64,000 nt of DNA, from assembly GCF_008728515.1 (NCBI RefSeq), contig NC_044995.1:12225104-12289103 (forward strand), read 5' to 3'. The notes under the pieces are model-generated. The model was not told where the DNA came from and did not search any database. It worked only from the letters and a program-made list of their open reading frames with translations. The stretch is from Papio anubis. Its lineage: Eukaryota; Chordata; Mammalia; Primates; Cercopithecidae. Positions 23,067-34,950 of this stretch are shown here, piece after piece (the stretch's first letter is position 1; the number at the start of each line of letters is the position of its first letter). The position numbers and the translations under genes are program-made.

Positions 23067-23225
23067 GTCGGGCGCTGTGCCAGGCGCCTGTAATCCCAGC
23101 TACTCAAGGGGCTGAGACAGGAAAATCGCTTGAACCCAAGAGTCGGAGGTTGCAGTGAGCCGAGATCGCACCAATGCACTCCAGCCTGGGTGACAAAGGA
23201 AGACTCCATCTCAAAAAAAAAAAGA
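23067..23225 (+). mobile_element. Alu with internal deletion
   Basis: GGTCGGGCGCTGTG is joined to the right-monomer part; most of the left monomer is missing. Confidence 0.85.
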
Positions 23226-23600
23226 GGTGGAGATTTCCCAGAACAGAGGTTCCCTCCCCCTTTTTAGACTATATAGGGTAACTTCCAAACATTGCCAGGG
23301 CATTGGTATACTGTCATGGCGCTGGTGGGAGTTAGCATGCTAATACATTATAATTAGCATATAATGAGCAGTGAAGATGACCAGAGGTCACTTTCATCAC
23401 CATCTTGGTTTTGGTGCGTTTTAGCCAGCTTCTTTACTGCATCCTGTTTTATCAGCAGGGTCTTTGTGACCCACATCTTGTGCCAACCTCCTGTCTCATC
23501 CTGTGACTAAGACTGCCTAACCTGGGAATGCAGCCGAATAGTTCTCAGCCTTATTTTATCCAGACATTTTCAAGATGGAGTTGCTCTGATTCCAATGCCA
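23226..23600. mobile_element. LTR fragment, MER4-group-like
   Basis: Contains GACCAGAGGTCACTTTC, CATCTTGGTTTTGGTG and CATCCTGTGACTAAGA, which I associate with MER4-type ERV1 LTRs. It could be an LTR of the pol remnant upstream. Name and orientation are uncertain. Confidence 0.5.
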
Positions 23601-23837
23601 CTGACAATGATGAGCACTTGCCAGCAAAGAGGTGAACTCATGGATTTAAGGCACTTGAAATATCTCAGTGTAAAAGCACCCTGTGCATACAAACTCCATG
23701 TTTGAACACCGCAGCCATTGTCCTGTAACATAATAGATAATAGCATTTGTCTTATTCTCCCTTTGACGTTGATATCAGATTTCTAGAGGAATCTATAGGT
23801 TAAAGATATAGCATAAATAAAAGTGTTGCTAATGGGC

Positions 23838-24140
23838 TGAGCACGGTGGTTCACGCCTATAATCCTAGCATTTCGGTAGACCGTAGCAGGCGGATCATTT
23901 GAGGACGGAAGTTCGAGACCAGCCTGGCCAACATGAGGAAACCCTGTCTCTACTAAAAATACAAAAATTAGCCGGGTGTGGTGGCACACGCCTGTAATCC
24001 CAGGTACTCGGGTGGTTGAGGCACGAGAATCGCTTGAAGCCGGGAGGCATAGGCTGCAGTGAGCCAAGATCACACCACTGCACTCCAGCCTGAGTGACAG
24101 AGAGAACTGTCTTTTTAAAAAAAAAAGAAAAAAAAAAAAG
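23838..24140 (+). mobile_element. Alu upstream of the ZNF586 promoter
   Basis: Full length, about 220 bp ahead of the ZNF143-like site. Confidence 0.92.
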
Positions 24141-24359
24141 GAAGAAGCCGAGCATCACAAATTCTGAAATAAGAAGCCTCCAAACACGCGGGCAATCAGT
24201 TGCACACAATACCCCCAGAAATGTGTGTATGGCCTCTTCTAAGATGGGAGACCCTCCTCGGCATCTGGACCTGGAGTCGCCATTTTCTAGCGCCCCTCGC
24301 AGTGGAGCTTGGCCCTTCCGAAAGTCGGAAGAAAGTCACCTTCAGCGCTGCCCATCTCT

Positions 24360-24505
24360 GGGAACTACATTACCCAGAATCCGCCCTGTGGAATGGAAAC
24401 GTGACTGAGCCAATGACGCTTCAGAGAAGCCGCGCCATTGCGGGGGCACGTAAAGTCAAGCCGAGACTTCCGGCGTCCTAGCCGTGGCAGCCATTTTGGC
24501 CTGTG
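24360..24505 (+). promoter_or_regulatory. ZNF586: ZNF586 TATA-less CpG promoter
   Basis: A ZNF143/Staf-like AACTACATTACCCAGAAT at 24363-24380, CCAAT at 24410-24414, ACTTCCGG at 24466-24473 and GCCATTTTGG at 24490-24499. Order and spacing match the ZNF776 promoter, and the ZNF143 site is closer to consensus here. The block is CpG-rich with no evident TATA box. Confidence 0.72.
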
Positions 24506-24668
24506 GGGCCCGTACGGAGGTTCTGGGTCTGGACGAGCTCGGGAGGAGTGGTTGTGGCCATAGCACACAGGCAGATCTGAGGCTCGGCGACGCCACTGGT
24601 CGCAGCCCGGGACAGGACAACCACAGGAACACCGCCGAGCCCACGTCCCCCCGCCCGCCAACAGAGTC

Positions 24669-24704
24669 ATGGCTGCAGCGGCTGCTCTGAGGGACCCCGC
24701 TCAG
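24669..24704 (+). CDS. ZNF586: ZNF586 coding exon 1 (leader)
   Basis: ATG at 24669 encodes MAAAAALRDPAQ and ends at a strong GTGAGT donor at 24705. It lies about 175 bp downstream of the promoter motif cluster. It has one more Ala codon than the ZNF776 leader and joins the KRAB exon in phase 0. Confidence 0.87.
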
Positions 24705-27700
24705 GTGAGTGCTGCGACCTCCGGGCCTCACCCACCCGCACCCTGAGGCCCCTGATCGTTAGGGGCGCCTCCTCGCGTCCCTGCAGCCCAGGCCTCTGTT
24801 AGGGACAGAGGGGCGCCGGCGGGTGGGATCCCCGTTTCCGACACCCAATTGATGCGGTCGGCAGAGCGAGACTGGCCGAGGGTCCGGCACGGGCAAAGGC
24901 CTGCAGGCGCGACAGAGGCAGGAGGATGCGGAACACGGGGACATCTTGTGTCTACCGGGAACGAAGAGTGAGCCGCAGTTATTTCTTTTTTTTTTTTTTT
25001 TCTTTTTTGAGTCGGAGTCTCACCCTGTCGCCCAGGCTGGAGTGCAGTGGCGCGATCTCGGCTCACTGCAACTTCCGTCTCCCGGGTTCAAGCGATTCTC
25101 CTGCCTCAGCCTCCTGAGAAGCTGGGATTACAGGCGTGTGCCACCACGGGGTTTCATCATGTTGGCTGGGCTGGTCTCGAACTCCTGACGTCAGGTGATC
25201 CGCCCGTCTTGGCCTTCCAAAGTGCTAGGAGTACAGGCGTGAGCCACCGCGCCTGGCCGAGGCGGAGTTGTTTCTTCAGTACCAGGCTGAGGGTTGACCT
25301 TTGACTTTGAGGTCGTTAGAAGCCATGGACAGTTTTGAACAAAGGAAATCTGTGTTAGAGTTAGGATTCCCAAAAGATGTTCAAAGGAAGTACAGAGTTA
25401 AAGGCGGTGATGAGGATATTGAGGCTCTGAGAGGTTGAATCATTAAGAGGTGACATTGAGCACTGGGCCACAAGATCATCTGGCGGCAGGGCCAAAAAAA
25501 GCTTACAGAGAAGCCTGAATTTATCAAATCTGAGCACGGACACATTTGTGAAAGCCCTGCCTTTTGGCACACCTCCTGGCTACGGAATCACTTAGGGAAC
25601 CCACAGAAGGAAGTAGGGGATGCTCTAGTCCCTCGTCCTCACCTACATGTCTAGATCTTGGCGTCTTTTTAAAATTTTTTTTGGGGGCGACAGGTTCTCA
25701 CTCTGACACCCAGGCTGGATTGCGGTGACGCGTTCAGGGCGCAGCATAGCCTCGACCTCCCCAGGCTCAGGAGAGCCTCTCATCTCAGTCTCCCAAGTAA
25801 CAGGCTTTTTGTATTTTTAGTAGAGATGGAGTTTTGCCATGTTGCCCAGGCTAGTCTCAAACCCTTGGGCTCAAGCAGTCATCCTGCTTCGGCTTCCCAA
25901 AGTGCTGGGATGACAGGCAGGAACCACCGCACATTCTAGGACACTTAAGTGCCTTTCTCCAGTCCTTCGATCTGGGGATCTTGGAAAAACCTCAAACCCC
26001 AACTCTACATCAGTGACATAGGTTATGGGGAGTTGTTGCCATGTCTATCAACTAATGTAACACGTGTGGAGGGTTCACCCAGGAGCTGATACTGGGATGT
26101 GCAAATACTTAGAAGGGAAACTGGAGGGGTGAGGTGATGTTACCAATTTCTTTTTTTTTTTTTTTTTTTTTTTTGAGACGGAGTCTCGCTCTGTATCCCA
26201 GGCTGGAGTGCAGTGGCCGGATCTCAGCTCACTGCAAGCTCCGCCTCCCGGGTTTACGCCATTCTCCTGCCTCAGCCTTCCCGAGTAGCTGGGACTACAA
26301 GCGGCCGCCACCGCGCCCGGCTAGTTTTTTGTATTTTTTAGTAGAGACGGGGTTTCACCATGTTAGCCAGGATGGTCTCGATCTCCTGACCTCGTGATCC
26401 GCCCGTCTCGGCCTCCCAAAGTGCTGGGATTACAGGCTTGAGCCACCGCGCCCGGCCGATGTTACCAATTTCTTAATAGGCTCTCTCTGGTTACAGAGTG
26501 GACAACAGACTGTGGGGTTGAGGGAGGAGGAAGATCAAACTGGAAGCTACTGCACTAGTCGAGGTGAGGATTAATGGACTAGAGTTGTGGCTTAGGCAAT
26601 GTGGCTAGATCTGGATTTGTGTTTTTTAGAGGGGCAAGTCAATTTTTTTTTTTTCCGAGACAGTCTGGACCTGTCGCCCAGGCTGGAGTGCAATGGTGGA
26701 ATATTGGTTCACTACAACCTCTGCCTCCCGGGTTCAAGCAATTCTGCCTCAGCCTCCCATAGCTGGGATTGCAGGCACGCGCCTCCATGCCCGGCTAATT
26801 TTTGTATTTTTAGTAGAGATGGGGTTTCGCCGTTTTAGCCAGGCTGGCCTCGAACTCCTGACCTGGTGATCCACCCGCCTCAGCCTCCGAAAGTGCTGGG
26901 ATTACAGGCTTGAGCCATCATGCCCAGCCCAGCAACTCAATTTTTAAATGGGAACAGTGAGAGTTTGAGAGGATTCAGGAAATACCCCTGGGTTTTTGGT
27001 CTTAGCAGCTGTGGCAATGGGAGCTCCATCAACTGAGATGAGCAAGTTGATAGCAGGTGTAATATTCACTGAGGCTATCAGGAGGTTTGTTGTGGCCATT
27101 CTGAGTGGAACAAAACACGAATTGCTTTTGCTTTGCTCTCCCCCGCAACAATCAACACAGAGTACTTCTGTGACTAGATATGTGTGGATGGTTTTCCTCA
27201 TACACCAAATAGTTCTCCAGGAGACATCAGATCCCACAGGTGAAGTCTCAGTCCCATGGGACTGTCCGCCAACCCCTTTCGATGCCAATCACAAGCCCCA
27301 GGATGTTTTTTTTTTTTTAACCAGTCTTTTGACTGACTTGCTATAAATCAGGTTCCCATGACCCCTTCCTCGACTTCCATTAAATTGCTAGAGCCAGTCA
27401 CAAAACCTCAAGAGACGCTTTAATTTGCCAGTTTATTTTAAAGAATATTTATTACAAAGTTTACAGATGAAGAGATGCATAAGGGGAAGGGACCCAGAGC
27501 TTTTATGATCTTCAGGCACACCACCATCCAGGAACTTCCATGTGTTTGGCTATTTGGAAGCTCCCCAAACCCTGTCTTTATGGGGTTTTATCAAGGCTTT
27601 GTTACATAGGCATGATTAATTAAATCATTGGCCAATGCTGATCAGCTTAACCCTTGGCCCCCTCTCCCCTTTCTGGAGATTGCAGTGGGGGCTGAACTTT

Positions 27701-30700
27701 CCAGACCTCGAATCCCGACATAGTCTTTTCCCTGACGAGTCTCCATCGTGAAGTTATCTAGGGGTTACCAACCATCATTCAACTCATTACCATTGAAACT
27801 CACTTAAATTTGAGAATTTCGTGAATTTTAGGAGTTGCATGCCAGAAAAGGAGATGACCAAATATGTATTTCACAATATCACAGCCGTGTTAAGATTCTA
27901 AAATGTATTAGATACTACCTAGTGGAGCTATCAAATGGGCAGCTGGACACATAGATGCAAATATCTGGGGAAGGGTTGATATTGGAGGTATCTAATATAT
28001 GGTGACTACTGTGTGGACCGAGATGATTGAGTCATGGCTCACATTTGGAAGGCACAACCTTCAGATTATGTTGATGACACTGTTGGACAGGAAGTGGGGA
28101 TTGGGTTTCCTGCTTGTGTACCTGGTGATGGTATTGGATTTCAGAAACACAGGTGAGGGAGGTAAATGGCCATGAAGGGAGGGTATATCTGTTTCTTTTT
28201 TTTTTTTTTTGAGACAGTTTTGCTCTGTCGCCCAGACTAGAGTGCAGTGCAACCTCACTCGGCTCACTGCAACCTCTGCCTCCCGGGTTCAAATGATTCT
28301 CCTGCCTCAGCCTCCCAAGTAGCTGGGATTATAGGCGCCTGCCACCACATCCGGCTAATCTTTGCATTTTTAGTAGAGACGGGGTTTCACCATCTTGGCC
28401 AGACTGGAAAGGGAGGATATATCTGACAGCCTAGTTTGGCAAGTGACATAATGCTTCCAAGGAATGAATAGACTTGAGATGCTTGCTGACGCATAGGAGT
28501 AGCTGAGGGAAGATGACACTCAGGCCGGAGCTTGTGTTTATTGGCTACTTTGTGGCCTCACCAAGATTTTGAGATGACTTTGGTGTGGCCTGGGGTGTTT
28601 CATTCAGCCTGGTACCAGATATGGAGGCAAATATGGTCACCTTGTGAGAGTCACTATGCCCGAGATTGATGACCAATGGTTCTGGGCTTTGAATGGGGTT
28701 AGGTGGACAGAAGAAAGTCATAGGTGCTGGGCATAGTGGCTCACACCTGTAATCCCAGCACTTTGGGAGGCCAAGGTGGGCAGTTAACATGAGGTCAGGG
28801 GTTCGAGATCAGCATCGCCAACGTGGTGAAACCCCATCTCTACTAAAAATACAAAAAAAGTAGCTGACGTGGTGGCAGGCACCTGTAATCCCAGCTATTC
28901 AGAGGCTGAGACAGGAGAATCACTTGAACCTGGGAGGCAGAGGTTGCAGTGAACCGAGATTGTGTCATTGCACACCAGCCTGGGCGACAAAAGTGAAACA
29001 CTGTCTCAAAAAAAAGTCAGCCGGGCATGGTGGCTCACACCTGTAATCCCAGCACTTTGAGAGGCTGAGGCAGGTGGATCACTTGAGGCCGGGAGTTCGG
29101 GACCAGCCTGACCAACATGGAGAAACCCCGTCTCTACTAAAAAGTATAAAATTAGCCAGGTGTGGTGGCACATGCCTCTAATCCCAGCTACTCGGGAGGC
29201 TGAGGTAGGAGAATCACTTAAACCTGGGAGGTGGAGGTTGCGGTGAGCCGAGATCGCGCCATTGCTCTCCAGCCTGAGCAACAAGAGTGAAACTCCGTCT
29301 CAAAAAATAATAAATAAAAAGTCATAGTTTCTGAGGATGGCAAATGCAGCACAGAAGTGGAATAGCACCATAAATATCTGAAAATGCTAGTGGTTCTTTT
29401 TGTCTGTGGATTTATGCATGGAGGGGTTCAAAGAATGATTTGGGGCTACCACTGCTATTGAGAAACATTAGAATTCTGTGGTAATTTTGGATTCCTTTTT
29501 AATTTACCAAGACTACTGTGGATGATGTCAGCCACATTATGGTATAAGCCCTAAAGTTAAGGCCAGTATCATGTGCTACCTTTATGTCTGGTGATACCTC
29601 AAATGGTCTGAGTGCAAATCCCCCTCCCCACTCTGCTCTTTTGGATAATGTGTCCTAGCCTAACTACCCTTTTAATCAAGAGGACTAGGCAGAGTTCCTG
29701 GTTATTATTTATTTGTAGCAGGTTTCAATTTCATTTCTACCCGCAGAGATTCAAACAAACCAGTTGCAGCTGGGTGTGGTGTCACACACCTGTGGTCCCA
29801 GCTACTTAGGAGGCTGAGGTGGGAGGATTGCTGGAACCCAGTGAGTTCAGGCTGCAGTGTGCTGTGATTGTGCCACTACGCTCCAGCAGGAGTGACAGAG
29901 CAAGACCCTGTCTCAAAAATTAAAAATAAAAACAAGCCAGTTGCATTCTTTTAAGGGAATCAGGGACTATCACACCCTCTTGATTGAGCAAAGCTTACAT
30001 ACCACAGTCCCTGGTTGTGCTCTCTCTCTTTTTTTTTTTTTTGAGACAGAGTCTCGCTCCATTGCCCAGGCTGGAGTGCAGTGGCGCCATCTGGGCTTAC
30101 TGCAACCTCCATCTCCCGGGTTCGAGAGATTCTCCTGTCTCAGCCTCCTGAGTAGCTGGGACTACAGGTGCATGCCACCACATCCGGCTAATTTTTGTAT
30201 TTTAGTAGAGACGGGGTTTCACCTTGTTGTTCAGGCTGGTCTCGAACTCCTGACCTCAGGTGATCCACCTGCTTCGGCCTCCCAAAGTGCTGGGATTACA
30301 GGTGTGCGCCACTGCACCTGGCTGCTCTCTCTTATGCATACTTCAACCCCCCATGTGGCTGTCTGTGGTGAGTAGTGTCCTCTTCTTTCAAGCTGTGAGC
30401 ATATTTGATTAATGAACTTTCTTGATGACTTGTGTTCAGCGTCAGGTGTTGTGTGTTTGGCCATCACCATAACCCTAGGGTGAGACTCCTACTCTTACCA
30501 GTAGAAGAAAGGGTGATTAAAATACTTTAACTTCTGGCAAGACCAGAGAGAGGCCTATGGTGTGGGCAGTTAGGTAGTGGCGGCAATTGGCAGGTGTCTG
30601 TGGCGTCCAAAGATGTGAAGGATGTGTATGTACATAAAGATTATGTTTGAAAGGCCTCAGGCACTGCATTGGGATTCACGTGACCTTTGCTCTACCAGGG

Positions 30701-33700
30701 GAATTGCTAGAAAGGAGAGGATGAAACCCTTTATTTCAGGACCACAGCAGAGATACCTGTTTGCTTATCTCCGTCTTGTTGCTGATGGCTATGTGTCATG
30801 ATTAATGGTCCCATGAGGACATAGTGGCACTAGTGGGCAAAGTTTCTCTTCTGAGTTGGGGATCCTGGGAGGAGGAGGATGGGCAAGGGTAGATATGTTG
30901 GGGAAGTGGATTGTGGGTCTTCAGCATAGGGGCCATTTGTGGTTTCATCTATCCCCATCATGACAGAGCAGTGTGACCTTTGAAGACGTGGCTGTAAACT
31001 TTTCCCTGGAGGAATGGAGTCTTCTTAATGAGGCTCAGAGATGCCTGTACCATGACGTGATGCTGGAGACCTTGACACTTATATCCTCCCTGGGTAAGGT
31101 CCTCATATTCACCTGTGACCTGAGTTAGTCTCTGCCCCTCTCCTTTATGCCTTATGGCTTTCTCACATCAGGACCATGGACACAGCTTCATTCTCCAGTT
31201 CTCTGGAGAGGCTCTGTTGTTGGTTGGACTGAGGTGTACTTACTCTCCTTTGCTTAAGCAGCTCCAGCCTGCTTTGTTGCAGGCTTCCAGAGAAGCAGTC
31301 AGGGTCAGGAGTCTTAAAGTCACCCTAATGTATCCCACCTTGGTTGTCCTCTGCCTGTCTGGGTGACTGTGCAGATCCAAGGCTTCTGTTTGTCTCAAGT
31401 TCCGTTTCCTTCCTCTAGCTCACATTTGTTCATGTCACAAATTGCCGGCACTGACATGGTCATTATGTACATGAACCACAGCCTGTTCTTGCAATACCCT
31501 ACTTCAAAATTCTTTTTGTAGTATTTCATCAGGCACAATAATACCTGTCATCCCAGCTCTTCAGAGGCTACTCAGATCCCAGGAGTTTGAGGCCACCCTG
31601 GCCAACACAGCAGGTCCTTATCTCTAAAAATTTATAGGAAGGAATTCTTTTTATAATATTTAGTTTCCTTTCCTGTGGAATATCAAATGCAGAGTTGTTC
31701 TGAGCCAGTATTGGCTGTTCATCTGTCCTATGTTTCTCTTAGTACTTAACATTATCGAGTTTCCATGTAGTTGCTCATCTTGGGGATGAAATGAAGAGCC
31801 CGTGGTTGTCCCTAAGATGTAAATGAGTCCAGCCTTAGCAAGGACTTGGGGCAGCTTTCTTCTGAAGAATAGCATGTGAGTGAGGTCATGACATCAGGGC
31901 TCTATTCAAATTATGCCATATACCTCTTCTATTTGACAGTATTTCCATGCCAATAGAAGTAGCCCCGCTTTATGTCTTTCCTTCCCCATTATTGAGAGTG
32001 CCAATTTATTAGTCCTACACCTTGTCGCTTCTGCTGTTACATTCAACCCAGGACTAATTTTCATATATCTGGACTCCACATCTCACCTATTTTTCTCACT
32101 GCTCTGTCTGCAGTGGTCTTCAATATTGACTCATGTATTTTGTATTATGAAGTATATACCCATTCTTTTTTTTCTTTTGAGATGGAGTTTCACTCTTGTT
32201 TCCCAGGCTGGAGTGCAATAATGCGATCTCAGCTCACTACAACCTCCGCCTCCCAGGTTCAAACAATTCTACTTCAGCTTCCCAAGTAGCTAGGATTACA
32301 GGGGCCCACCACCACATCCAGCTAATTTTTTGGGTATTTTTAGTAAAGATAGGGTTTTGCCATGTTGGCAAGACTGGTCTTGAACTCCTGACCTCAGGTG
32401 ATCCACCCCACTCGGCCTCCCAAAGTGCTGGGATTACAGGTGTGAGCCACCACGCCCTGCCTCTATGAAGTATATATCCTTTTTTTTTTTTTTTTTTTTT
32501 TTTTTCTTGAGACAGATTCTTGCTCTGTTGCCCACGCTGGACTAGGCTCACTGCAACCTCCGCCTCCCAGGTTTGAGTGATTCTCCTGCCTCAGCCTCCT
32601 GAGTAGCTGGGATTACAGGCGCACGCCACCATGCCTGGCTAACTTTTTTGTTTTTAGTAGAGAAGGGGTTTTGCCATGTTGACCAGGCTGGTCTCAAACT
32701 CCTGACCTTGTGATCCACCGGCCTCGGCCTCCCAAAGTGCTGGGATTAGAGGCATGAGCCACGTTTCTTGGCCATGTATATACTCATTCTTAACAGTCCC
32801 TGACCAAAGGATGTCGTGCTCTAGTCATGTTGTGGTGGCCTGGACATATTCTTTATATAGTACTCACATGTCATCAGCAAATAAGGTCCCACAGGCAAGT
32901 TGTTTGCAAATGAAGGAGTTATAGACCCTGCCGTTATTCTGTCTGTTGCCTCATTTAGTCATGCCCTTGACAACATGAGGCCTCCTATATCTGTGATGAT
33001 GCTAAGCAGCCCCAACCTCAACCTGAACCCAACTCCCTATGCATGCAGATAACTCCACAGACTAGTTTTTTTGTTTGTCAGATACTCTTGTAGGTAGACT
33101 GCATACATGTACCTCACCAGCATTTCTTTGCTTTTAGGTTGTTGGCATGGAGGGGAAGATGAGGCAGCACCTTCTAAGCAGAGCACTTGTATACATATAT
33201 ACAAAGACCAGGGAGGTCATAGTGGAGAAAGGCCTTATGAGTGTGGGGAATATAGGAAATTATTAAAGAACAAGTCCTGCCTCACTGAACCCAGAAGAGA
33301 TCACAAACACAGGAATGTTCGCACTGGAGAAAGACCTTATGAGTGCAGCAAATATGGGAATTTATTTCACCAAAACCCTACACTCCATATTGGTGAGAGA
33401 TTTCATACTGGGCAAAAGACCTATGAATGCAGTGAGTGTGGAAAATCATTTCACCAAAGCTCTTCACTCTTGCAGCATCAGACGCTTCACACTAGAGAAA
33501 AGCCTTATGAGTGTATTGAATGTGGGAAAGGCTTTGCTGAAAAGTCCGGTCTCATTAACCACAGGAAAGTTCACTCTGGAGCAAAGCGTTATGAATGCAA
33601 TGAATGTGGGAAGTCCTTTGCTTATACATCTAGTCTCATTAAACACAGGAGGATTCACACTGGAGAGAGGCCTTATGAGTGCGGTGAATGTGGGAGATCC

Positions 33701-34183
33701 TTTGCTGAAAACTCCAGTCTTATTAAACACTTGAGAGTTCACACAGGAGAAAGGCCTTATGAATGTGGTGAGTGTGGAAAATCATTTCGCCGAAGCTCTT
33801 CACTCTTGCAGCATCAGAGAGTTCACACTAGAGAAAGGCCTTATGAATGTAGTGAATGTGGAAAATCCTTTAGCTTAAGGTCCAACCTCATTCACCATCA
33901 GCGAGTTCATACTGGAGAAAGGCATGAGTGTGGGCAGTGTGGGAAATCCTTTAGCCGAAGATCTAGCCTTATTATACATCTGAGAGTTCACACTGGAGAA
34001 AGGCCTTATGAGTGCAGTGAATGTAAGAAATCCTTTGCTGAAAACTCCAGCCTTATTAAACACTTGAGAGTTCACACTGGAGAAAGGCCATATGAATGCA
34101 TTGATTGTGGAAAATCATTTCGCCACAGTTCTTCGTTCCGTCGCCATCAGAGAGTTCATACTGGAATGAGGCTTTGTAAGTGA
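24669..34183 (+). CDS. ZNF586: KRAB-C2H2 zinc-finger protein, ZNF586 orthologue (three coding exons)
   Basis: Coding exons are 24669-24704, 30967-31093 and 33138-34183, with splice phases 0 and 1, totalling 1209 nt and 402 aa. From memory this equals the human ZNF586 length, and the C-terminal RRHQRVHTGMR also fits. Layout: a 12-residue leader, KRAB A box (13-54), a short spacer with two broken fingers, then nine intact C2H2 fingers (about 150-395) and a seven-residue tail. It should be a nuclear DNA-binding repressor that recruits TRIM28; its target is unknown to me. The frame is open throughout. It sits in the second tandem duplication unit, 13 kb downstream of ZNF776. Confidence 0.92.
24984..25258 (-). 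mobile_element. Alu with about 30-bp deletion
   Basis: CCACCACGGGGTTTCATC shows loss of the TTTTTGTATTTTTAG segment. Confidence 0.92.
25670..25940 (-). mobile_element. Old Alu
   Basis: Diverged copy in ZNF586 intron 1. Confidence 0.85.
26151..26457 (-). mobile_element. AluY, Old World monkey type, with target duplication
   Basis: GATGTTACCAATTTC at 26136-26150 and 26458-26472; GGCTTGAGCCACCGCGCC and GTGGCCGGATCTCAGC are monkey-type variants. Confidence 0.95.
26641..26929 (-). mobile_element. Alu
   Basis: Slightly shortened head, ends CATGCCCAGCC. Confidence 0.9.
27105..27885. mobile_element. LTR-type insertion in ZNF586 intron 1
   Basis: The alignment of this intron with 4440-4500 in ZNF776 breaks here and resumes afterwards. 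The inserted block has MaLR/ERVL-like features (TTAAATCATTGGCC, CACAATATCACAG). The edges are approximate and the family is not named. Confidence 0.5.
28195..28408 (-). mobile_element. Truncated Alu
   Basis: Stops after CATCTTGGCCAGACTGG, so it lacks the left end of the element. Confidence 0.88.
28726..29014 (+). mobile_element. Alu
   Basis: Full length with short A tail; immediately followed by another Alu. Confidence 0.92.
29017..29322 (+). mobile_element. Alu
   Basis: GCCGGGCATGGTGGCTCAC to AATAATAAATAAAAA. Confidence 0.92.
29768..29934 (+). mobile_element. Alu right-monomer copy (FRAM-like)
   Basis: Single monomer ending CAAAAATTAAAAATAAAAAC. Confidence 0.82.
30029..30322 (-). mobile_element. 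Alu with target duplication
   Basis: TGCTCTCTCTT on both sides. Confidence 0.93.
30967..31093 (+). CDS. ZNF586: ZNF586 coding exon 2, KRAB A box
   Basis: A 127-bp exon between an acceptor ending at 30966 and a GTAAGG donor at 31094. It opens SSVTFEDVAVNF and carries the EEW and MLETL segments. The TRIM28-contact residues DV and MLE are kept. Confidence 0.92.
31528..31636 (+). mobile_element. Old Alu monomer
   Basis: Diverged FLAM-like piece in ZNF586 intron 2. Confidence 0.65.
32166..32461 (-). mobile_element. Alu, first of two at one target
   Basis: Flanked by TATGAAGTATATACC and TATGAAGTATATATCC. Confidence 0.92.
32478..32774 (-). mobile_element. Alu, second of two at one target
   Basis: Starts directly after the duplication of the previous Alu; ATGTATATACTCATTC follows. 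Confidence 0.92.
33138..34183 (+). CDS. ZNF586: ZNF586 coding exon 3, nine C2H2 fingers
   Basis: The acceptor CTTTTAG ends at 33137. After GCWHGGEDEAAPSKQS the exon reaches broken finger remnants within about 30 residues; the long spacer kept in ZNF776 and ZNF552 is absent. Two degenerate fingers (YECGEY, YECSKY) precede nine intact ones starting at 33422. Fingers 4 and 8 share the identical stretch AENSSLIKHLRVH. The linker before finger 7 reads TGERHEC, one residue shorter than TGERPYEC. TGA at 34181 follows GMRLCK. Confidence 0.92.
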
Positions 34184-34480
34184 AGCAAATTTTGGAAATT
34201 CTCTTGCCCAGGCTTTTTGCTCCTTCAAGGCAAGAGAGTTCACACTGGATCAAGGTGTTATGAGTGTGGCAAATGGGGAATATTCTTTAGCTGGAATGCT
34301 AGCTTCTTTACATAAAAGAGTGCTACCACTGAAGAAGTGCCTTTTGAGTGCAATGAATGTGAGAAAGCCTTCATCATCTCTCATTGGTTACCAGAATATT
34401 TACATGAGGAAAATACCACAGATGTGGAGGCAATATTATTTCTTCTTCAGTTTAACACTGGAGGAGACCCCTTATGAGGA
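34184..34480 (+). pseudogene. Decayed zinc-finger repeats after the ZNF586 stop
   Basis: Three to four finger-like units with stops and frameshifts continue past the stop. One begins GGATCAAGGTGTTATGAGTG, matching a decayed unit at about 11775 after ZNF776. They lie in the presumed 3' UTR. Confidence 0.75.
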
Positions 34481-34944
34481 TGCCATCTACCTAAATTGAA
34501 TGTGCCATACATCAAATAGCTGCATACATTCCAGGTATGTGGGAACCACATAGTATTTTTCAACCTGCCCAGGTCTCTTGCTAGACTTCTGTGACTGACA
34601 GTTCTCTTCTAAAAAGCATTTCACCTTTACCACTTGGCAGGTGCCCACAGTACATCATTCGCCTAACTCATCATGATCCAGAAGTAACTTTGATTTTGTT
34701 TCATTCAACAGAGGGATTTTTTAGTATCCTCAGTACTCACTCTATTCTCATTTCTTTCTCTCTGATGAGTTAGGCCATGAAACTGACACATTTTTGGCAC
34801 AAAGGACTCTTCTGATAACCTGAAAAGATGGACTGCCTTTTTCAGGGATCTTTTGGATCTCACAGAATTCTTAAGATGGAATTTTCCAGCCTGCCAGTCA
34901 TGAATCTCAGACAGCCTGCCGCCTATTGCCCTGATTTGTGTTAT

Positions 34945-34950
34945 AATAAA
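34945..34950 (+). terminator. ZNF586: Possible ZNF586 polyadenylation signal
   Basis: AATAAA about 760 bp after the stop, close to the end of the paralogous duplication unit. The ZNF776 copy has no AATAAA at the matching place. Cleavage here is inferred only. Confidence 0.35.

Larger units (their letters stand above)
24705..30966 (+). other. ZNF586: ZNF586 intron 1
   Basis: Paralogous to ZNF776 intron 1 but enlarged by a solo LTR at about 27105-27885 and several private Alus. No further coding exon is seen. Confidence 0.7.
31094..33137 (+). other. ZNF586: ZNF586 intron 2
   Basis: Holds an old Alu monomer near 31530, two Alus that entered nearly the same site at 32147-32774, and otherwise sequence parallel to ZNF776 intron 2. 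No extra exon is evident. Confidence 0.6.

Noticed and set aside
29941..30375. 144-codon plus-strand ORF, and the many other Alu-derived frames
   Set aside because: It is the usual open frame of an Alu read on the minus strand (AGVQW, SCLSLLSSWDYR), not a gene.
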